Source: Muribaculaceae bacterium | GTDB lineage: Bacteria; Cyanobacteriota; Vampirovibrionia; Gastranaerophilales; Gastranaerophilaceae | Direction of reading: 5' to 3' | DNA: 34,294 bases | Assembly (NCBI GenBank): GCA_023665935.1 | Contig: JAMPCZ010000011.1 | Coordinates: 1-34,294 of the forward strand | In this document: piece by piece, positions 31,896 to 34,294 of the stretch | Numbering within the stretch: the first letter of the stretch is position 1 | How the letters are laid out: every line of letters starts with the position of its first letter | Notes under the pieces: generated by a model | Databases searched by the model: none | Seen by the model: only the letters and a program-made list of their open reading frames with translations | Told to the model about the DNA's origin: nothing | Translations under genes and position numbers: made by a program

Positions 31896-31934
31896 ATGAT
31901 TACAATTTTTATTTGTAAATAATAAAAAGGATTA

Positions 31935-32115
31935 AACCCTCACCCTACCCCTCTCCAAAAAGGAAAGGGCATAAATATTGTCATTCTGAGCGAACGCGAA
32001 GAATCTTTGTAGCTTTCCTGGATTGCTTCGCATTTGTATCGGATTATTCGGGGTGCCGGAAAGTTCACAGCTTCCCGACACCTTACGGGCTGGGTGAGCT
32101 TCCGCTCACACGGTG
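31935..32115. repeat. Composite repeat block before the flavodiiron gene
   Basis: CCCTCACCCTACCCCTC (31938-31954), TGTCATTCTGAGCG...GCGAAGAATCT (31979-32005), GGATTGCTTCGC (32023-32034) and a GTGAGC-ttcc-GCTCAC hairpin (32095-32110) follow each other. Together with the 31896-32185 gap's AT-rich ends this is all the gap holds, apart from TTGACA at 32139 and an extended -10 TGCTATCAT (32155-32163) that probably drive the next gene. Confidence 0.65.
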
Positions 32116-32185
32116 TCCTACCGAAAATCCTCCTCATATTGACATATTTTTTTGTGCTATCATAAAAACAAAAGGAGAGTATAAA

Positions 32186-33391
32186 ATGTATAATGTAAAA
32201 AATATTACTGAGGATTTATACTGGGTTGGAGCAAACGATAGACGTGTAGCTCTTTTTGAGGGTGTTTATCCTGTTCCTGCCGGTGTTTCTTATAACTCAT
32301 ACTTATTGATGGATGAGAAAACAGTGTTGCTAGATACTGTTGACAAGGCGGTATGCCATCAGTTTATTGAAAATATCGAACATATCTTGGGTGACAGAAC
32401 TTTGGATTATATGGTAATTAATCACATGGAACCCGATCATTGTGCCGAAATTGAAACAATTGTCAGGTTATTCCCGTTCGTAAAAATTGTTTGTAACGCA
32501 AAAACTCAAGCAATGATAAAGCAGTTTTTCAATTTTTCTTTTTCCGATGAACAGTATCATATCGTAAAAGAAGGTGATTGCTTAAATACAGGACGTCACA
32601 ATTTAACATTCCTGTTTGCGCCGATGGTTCATTGGCCTGAGGTTATGGTTACTTATGATACTGTAGATAAAATTCTGTTCAGTGCGGATGCTTTTGGTAC
32701 TTTCGGAACGGTTGACGGCAGTATTTTTGCGGATGATGTTGATTTTGAACACAGATTTACGGATGAAGCAAGAAGATATTATACAAATATTGTCGGTAAA
32801 TACGGAATGCAGGTTCAGGCGTTGCTGAAAAAGGCTTCAACTGTAGAAATCAACATGGTTTGTCCGCTCCATGGCTATGTTTGGAGAAAAGATTTGGGCA
32901 AATTTATTGATATGTACCAAAAATGGTCAACTTATACCCCTGAAATTAACTCTGTATTGATAGCTTACGCTTCGGTTTACGGCGGAACCCAAAATGCAGC
33001 GGAAATTCTTGCAGGTAAGCTCGCACAACTCGGTGTTAAAGATATCAAGGTTTGTGATGTGTCAATGATACACCCTTCATATATTGTGGCTGATGCGTTC
33101 AAATATTCGCATATTGTATTTGCTTCAACAACATACAATAACGGCATTTTTGTTACTATGGAAAATCTTTTACACGATATTGTTGCGCACAATCTCCAAA
33201 ACCGTAAAATTGCATTTATTGAAAACGGTTCTTGGGCACCTGTTTCAGGAAAGCTGATGAGCGAATTGGTTTCACAACTGAAAAATACAGAAATTATAGG
33301 AAATACCGTAAGCATAAAATCTACGGTTAAATCAGATAAGAATGCCGAATTAGAAGCTTTGGCAAGTGAAATTGCAAGTACAATTGTTTAA
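32186..33391 (+). CDS. fprA: Flavodiiron protein (oxygen/nitric oxide reductase, FprA type)
   Basis: A 401-residue two-domain enzyme. The N-terminal metallo-beta-lactamase-like domain has all the diiron ligands: His80-x-Glu82-x-Asp84-His85 (INHMEPDHC), His149 (MVHWPE), Asp168 (FSADAF) and His229 (CPLHG). The C-terminal flavodoxin domain starts near 255 with the FMN loop YASVYGGTQNAA and has ENGSWAP later. It lacks a rubredoxin extension, so it is the class A form. It reduces O2 to water (or NO to N2O) in the cytoplasm, protecting an anaerobe. AAAGGAG precedes the ATG; ferritin follows after 20 nt as a co-transcribed partner. Confidence 0.95.
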   Translation: MYNVKNITEDLYWVGANDRRVALFEGVYPVPAGVSYNSYLLMDEKTVLLDTVDKAVCHQFIENIEHILGDRTLDYMVINHMEPDHCAEIETIVRLFPFVKIVCNAKTQAMIKQFFNFSFSDEQYHIVKEGDCLNTGRHNLTFLFAPMVHWPEVMVTYDTVDKILFSADAFGTFGTVDGSIFADDVDFEHRFTDEARRYYTNIVGKYGMQVQALLKKASTVEINMVCPLHGYVWRKDLGKFIDMYQKWSTYTPEINSVLIAYASVYGGTQNAAEILAGKLAQLGVKDIKVCDVSMIHPSYIVADAFKYSHIVFASTTYNNGIFVTMENLLHDIVAHNLQNRKIAFIENGSWAPVSGKLMSELVSQLKNTEIIGNTVSIKSTVKSDKNAELEALASEIASTIV

Positions 33392-33411
33392 GATAGATAA
33401 GGAGAATTAAG

Positions 33412-33921
33412 ATGTTAGATAAAAAATTGGAAGATGCGTTTAATGATCAAATTAATAAAGAATTATACTCAGAATATTTATATCTCGGTATGAAAGCTGT
33501 TTTTGCGGAACTTAATCTGCCTGGTTTTGTGAACTGGTTTGATGTGCAAGTTCAAGAGGAAAGAGCACACGGAATGGGCATGTTCGATTATGTTTTTGAA
33601 CGTAACGGAAAAGTTGAATTAAAAGCTATCGACAAGCCTGAAATCAAGGGTTCTACCCCGTTGGAAATATTTGAACAAGTGCTGGAACATGAAGAATTTG
33701 TGACTTCAAGAATTAATGCCTTGATGGATGTAGCAGAAGAAGTAAAGGACCGTGCGGCACTATCGTTTTTGGACTGGTATTTGAAAGAGCAAGTTGAAGA
33801 AGAATCAAATGTTGGCGGAGTATTGGCTAATTTACGCTTGATTGGCGATGATAAAAAAGCTTTGTTTATGCTCGATAAAGAATTAGCTGCAAGAGTATTC
33901 AACCCTCCTGTAATCGGGTAG
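33412..33921 (+). CDS. ftnA: Non-haem bacterial ferritin
   Basis: A 169-residue four-helix ferritin. Ferroxidase residues line up with those of E. coli FtnA: Glu17, Glu50, His53, Glu94, Gln127 and Glu130 (KELYSEYLY, QEERAHGM, LEHEEF, KEQVEEE). It lacks the Met of bacterioferritin haem binding. It forms a 24-mer that oxidises and stores iron. ATAAGGAG precedes the ATG by 7 nt. Being in one operon with the flavodiiron enzyme, it fits a joint oxygen and iron stress response. A repeat-bearing hairpin lies 26 nt after the stop. Confidence 0.96.
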   Translation: MLDKKLEDAFNDQINKELYSEYLYLGMKAVFAELNLPGFVNWFDVQVQEERAHGMGMFDYVFERNGKVELKAIDKPEIKGSTPLEIFEQVLEHEEFVTSRINALMDVAEEVKDRAALSFLDWYLKEQVEEESNVGGVLANLRLIGDDKKALFMLDKELAARVFNPPVIG

Positions 33922-33947
33922 TTAAATAAGTATAGTATATAGAAAAT

Positions 33948-34004
33948 ATAAAGTGATATTTTGTCATTCTGAATTGGATTCAGAATCTTAAAATTTCACT
34001 TTAT
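33948..34004 (+). terminator. Hairpin with a GTCATTCTGA repeat in its loop, after ferritin
   Basis: ATAAAGTGATATTTT (33948-33962) pairs with AAAATTTCACTTTAT (33990-34004), one mismatch. The loop is a GTCATTCTGAA...TTCAGAATCTT repeat. It has the same design as 15142-15194, but different arms. It probably ends the fprA-ftnA transcript. Confidence 0.6.
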
Positions 34005-34007
34005 GTC

Positions 34008-34040
34008 TGAGGCGGCGGCAGAATTTCTGCCGCCGCCTCA
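34008..34040. repeat. GC-rich perfect palindrome
   Basis: TGAGGCGGCGGCAGAA (34008-34023), T, TTCTGCCGCCGCCTCA (34025-34040): a 16-bp perfect inverted repeat, far more GC-rich than the window. It lies 4 nt after the ferritin hairpin and just before the tRNA promoter. Confidence 0.85.
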
Positions 34041-34063
34041 ATTTGTAAAACTTACAGGTTCAC

Positions 34064-34092
34064 TTGACATAATGCTATGTCTTGCGTATATT
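34064..34092 (+). promoter_or_regulatory. Promoter of tRNA-Cys
   Basis: TTGACA (34064-34069), a 17-nt spacer and TATATT (34087-34092), with the tRNA beginning 17 nt later. Confidence 0.75.
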
Positions 34093-34109
34093 ATATATAC
34101 GAATGTTAT

Positions 34110-34181
34110 GGCGACATGGCCAAGTGGTAAGGCAGAAGCCTGCAAAGCTTTTATCCCCCAGTTCGAATCTGGGTGTCGCCT
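34110..34181 (+). tRNA. trnC: tRNA-Cys (anticodon GCA)
   Basis: The cloverleaf closes: acceptor GGCGACA (34110-34116) with TGTCGCC (34174-34180), anticodon arm GAAGC/GCTTT around the loop CTGCAAA with anticodon GCA at 34142-34144, and T arm CCCAG/CTGGG around TTCGAAT. CCA is not encoded, the next bases being TTTTTT. It charges cysteine. Confidence 0.95.
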
Positions 34182-34185
34182 TTTT

Positions 34186-34218
34186 TAAAGCTCTCAGATG
34201 AGAGTTTTATTTTTTGTT
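34186..34218 (+). terminator. Terminator after tRNA-Cys
   Basis: CTCTCA (34191-34196) pairs with TGAGAG (34199-34204) followed by TTTTATTTTTTG. To the window end, only an imperfect AAGTCT/AGACTT hairpin (about 34257-34280) is seen, possibly a terminator of a gene beyond the edge. Confidence 0.75.
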
Positions 34219-34294
34219 TAAATTCACACTAATTACAGACCTTATACACAAAAAGAAAGTCTCATCAAATGATAAGACTTATAAATATACATTT

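Noticed and set aside
29310-32115. Possible CRISPR array from repeated GGATTGCTTCG and GTCATTCTGA units
   Set aside because: Units are unevenly spaced, imperfect and in both orientations; no regular spacers or cas genes.
32139-32163. TTGACA at 32139 as the -35 of a standard promoter with TATCAT
   Set aside because: The spacing is only 13 nt; the extended -10 TGCTATCAT may work alone, so I did not list it as a firm promoter.
34110-34181. tRNA-Cys as an integration site
   Set aside because: No direct repeat of the tRNA 3' end is seen in the window and no integrase is adjacent.

Overview
The window looks like chromosomal DNA from an AT-rich, diderm, largely anaerobic bacterium. The best guess is a gut-type non-photosynthetic cyanobacterial relative (Vampirovibrionia/Melainabacteria, Gastranaerophilales-like). 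Supporting this are LPS-export genes and an outer-membrane porin (two membranes), a flavodiiron protein with ferritin (oxygen defence in an anaerobe), solitary prepilins with the KKAFTLAEVLITLG start that I associate with this group, and small proteins with an N-terminal NN...FTGF-like motif. The lineage is inferred from pattern memory, not from a search.

Layout. 1-1750: the start of a mannose-1-phosphate guanylyltransferase gene cut by the window edge, then two small hypothetical genes. 1829-4885: yceD-rpmF-plsX-fabH, the classic ribosome/lipid cluster. 4980-8706: a mixed-orientation accessory block (a 385-residue unknown, an FTARF-type small protein, a Cro/C1-type regulator divergent from a prepilin, and a HEPN-MNT toxin-antitoxin pair) that splits the fatty-acid cluster. 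8780-12304: fabD-fabG-acpP-fabF. Together with plsX and fabH these supply ACP, malonyl-ACP, initiation, elongation, reduction and the acyl-phosphate for phospholipid synthesis.

12598-18286: two large LysM proteins face each other around a small unknown gene and speE. One is a calpain-type cysteine protease with MORN-like repeats. The other is an EF-hand and HExxH metallopeptidase. They share an MVDG start, lack a classical signal peptide, and carry nearly the same 60-residue LysM module. This is the strongest candidate here for an undescribed system. 18375-21020 (minus): lptB, an LptF/LptG permease and a periplasmic phosphodiester glycosidase-like protein in one operon. 21369-25510: a PlsC-like acyltransferase, a porin, an Orn/Lys/Arg decarboxylase (polyamine synthesis together with SpeE) and a small Gln/Glu-rich protein.

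25513-30284: a second prepilin, a XerC/D recombinase, a secreted TPR protein, and a small gene coupled to the GTPase gene engB (ysxC). 30285-31920: a very AT-rich islet of small regulators and orphans. 32186-33921: flavodiiron protein plus ferritin. 34110-34181: tRNA-Cys with its own promoter and terminator.

Two genome-scale habits are visible. First, several genes lack a Shine-Dalgarno sequence and instead have a -10-like hexamer 6-7 nt before the ATG, suggesting leaderless mRNAs. Second, a family of short GTCATTCTGA / GTCACCCTGA / GGATTGCTTCG repeats fills most intergenic gaps, sometimes sitting inside the loop of terminator-like hairpins.
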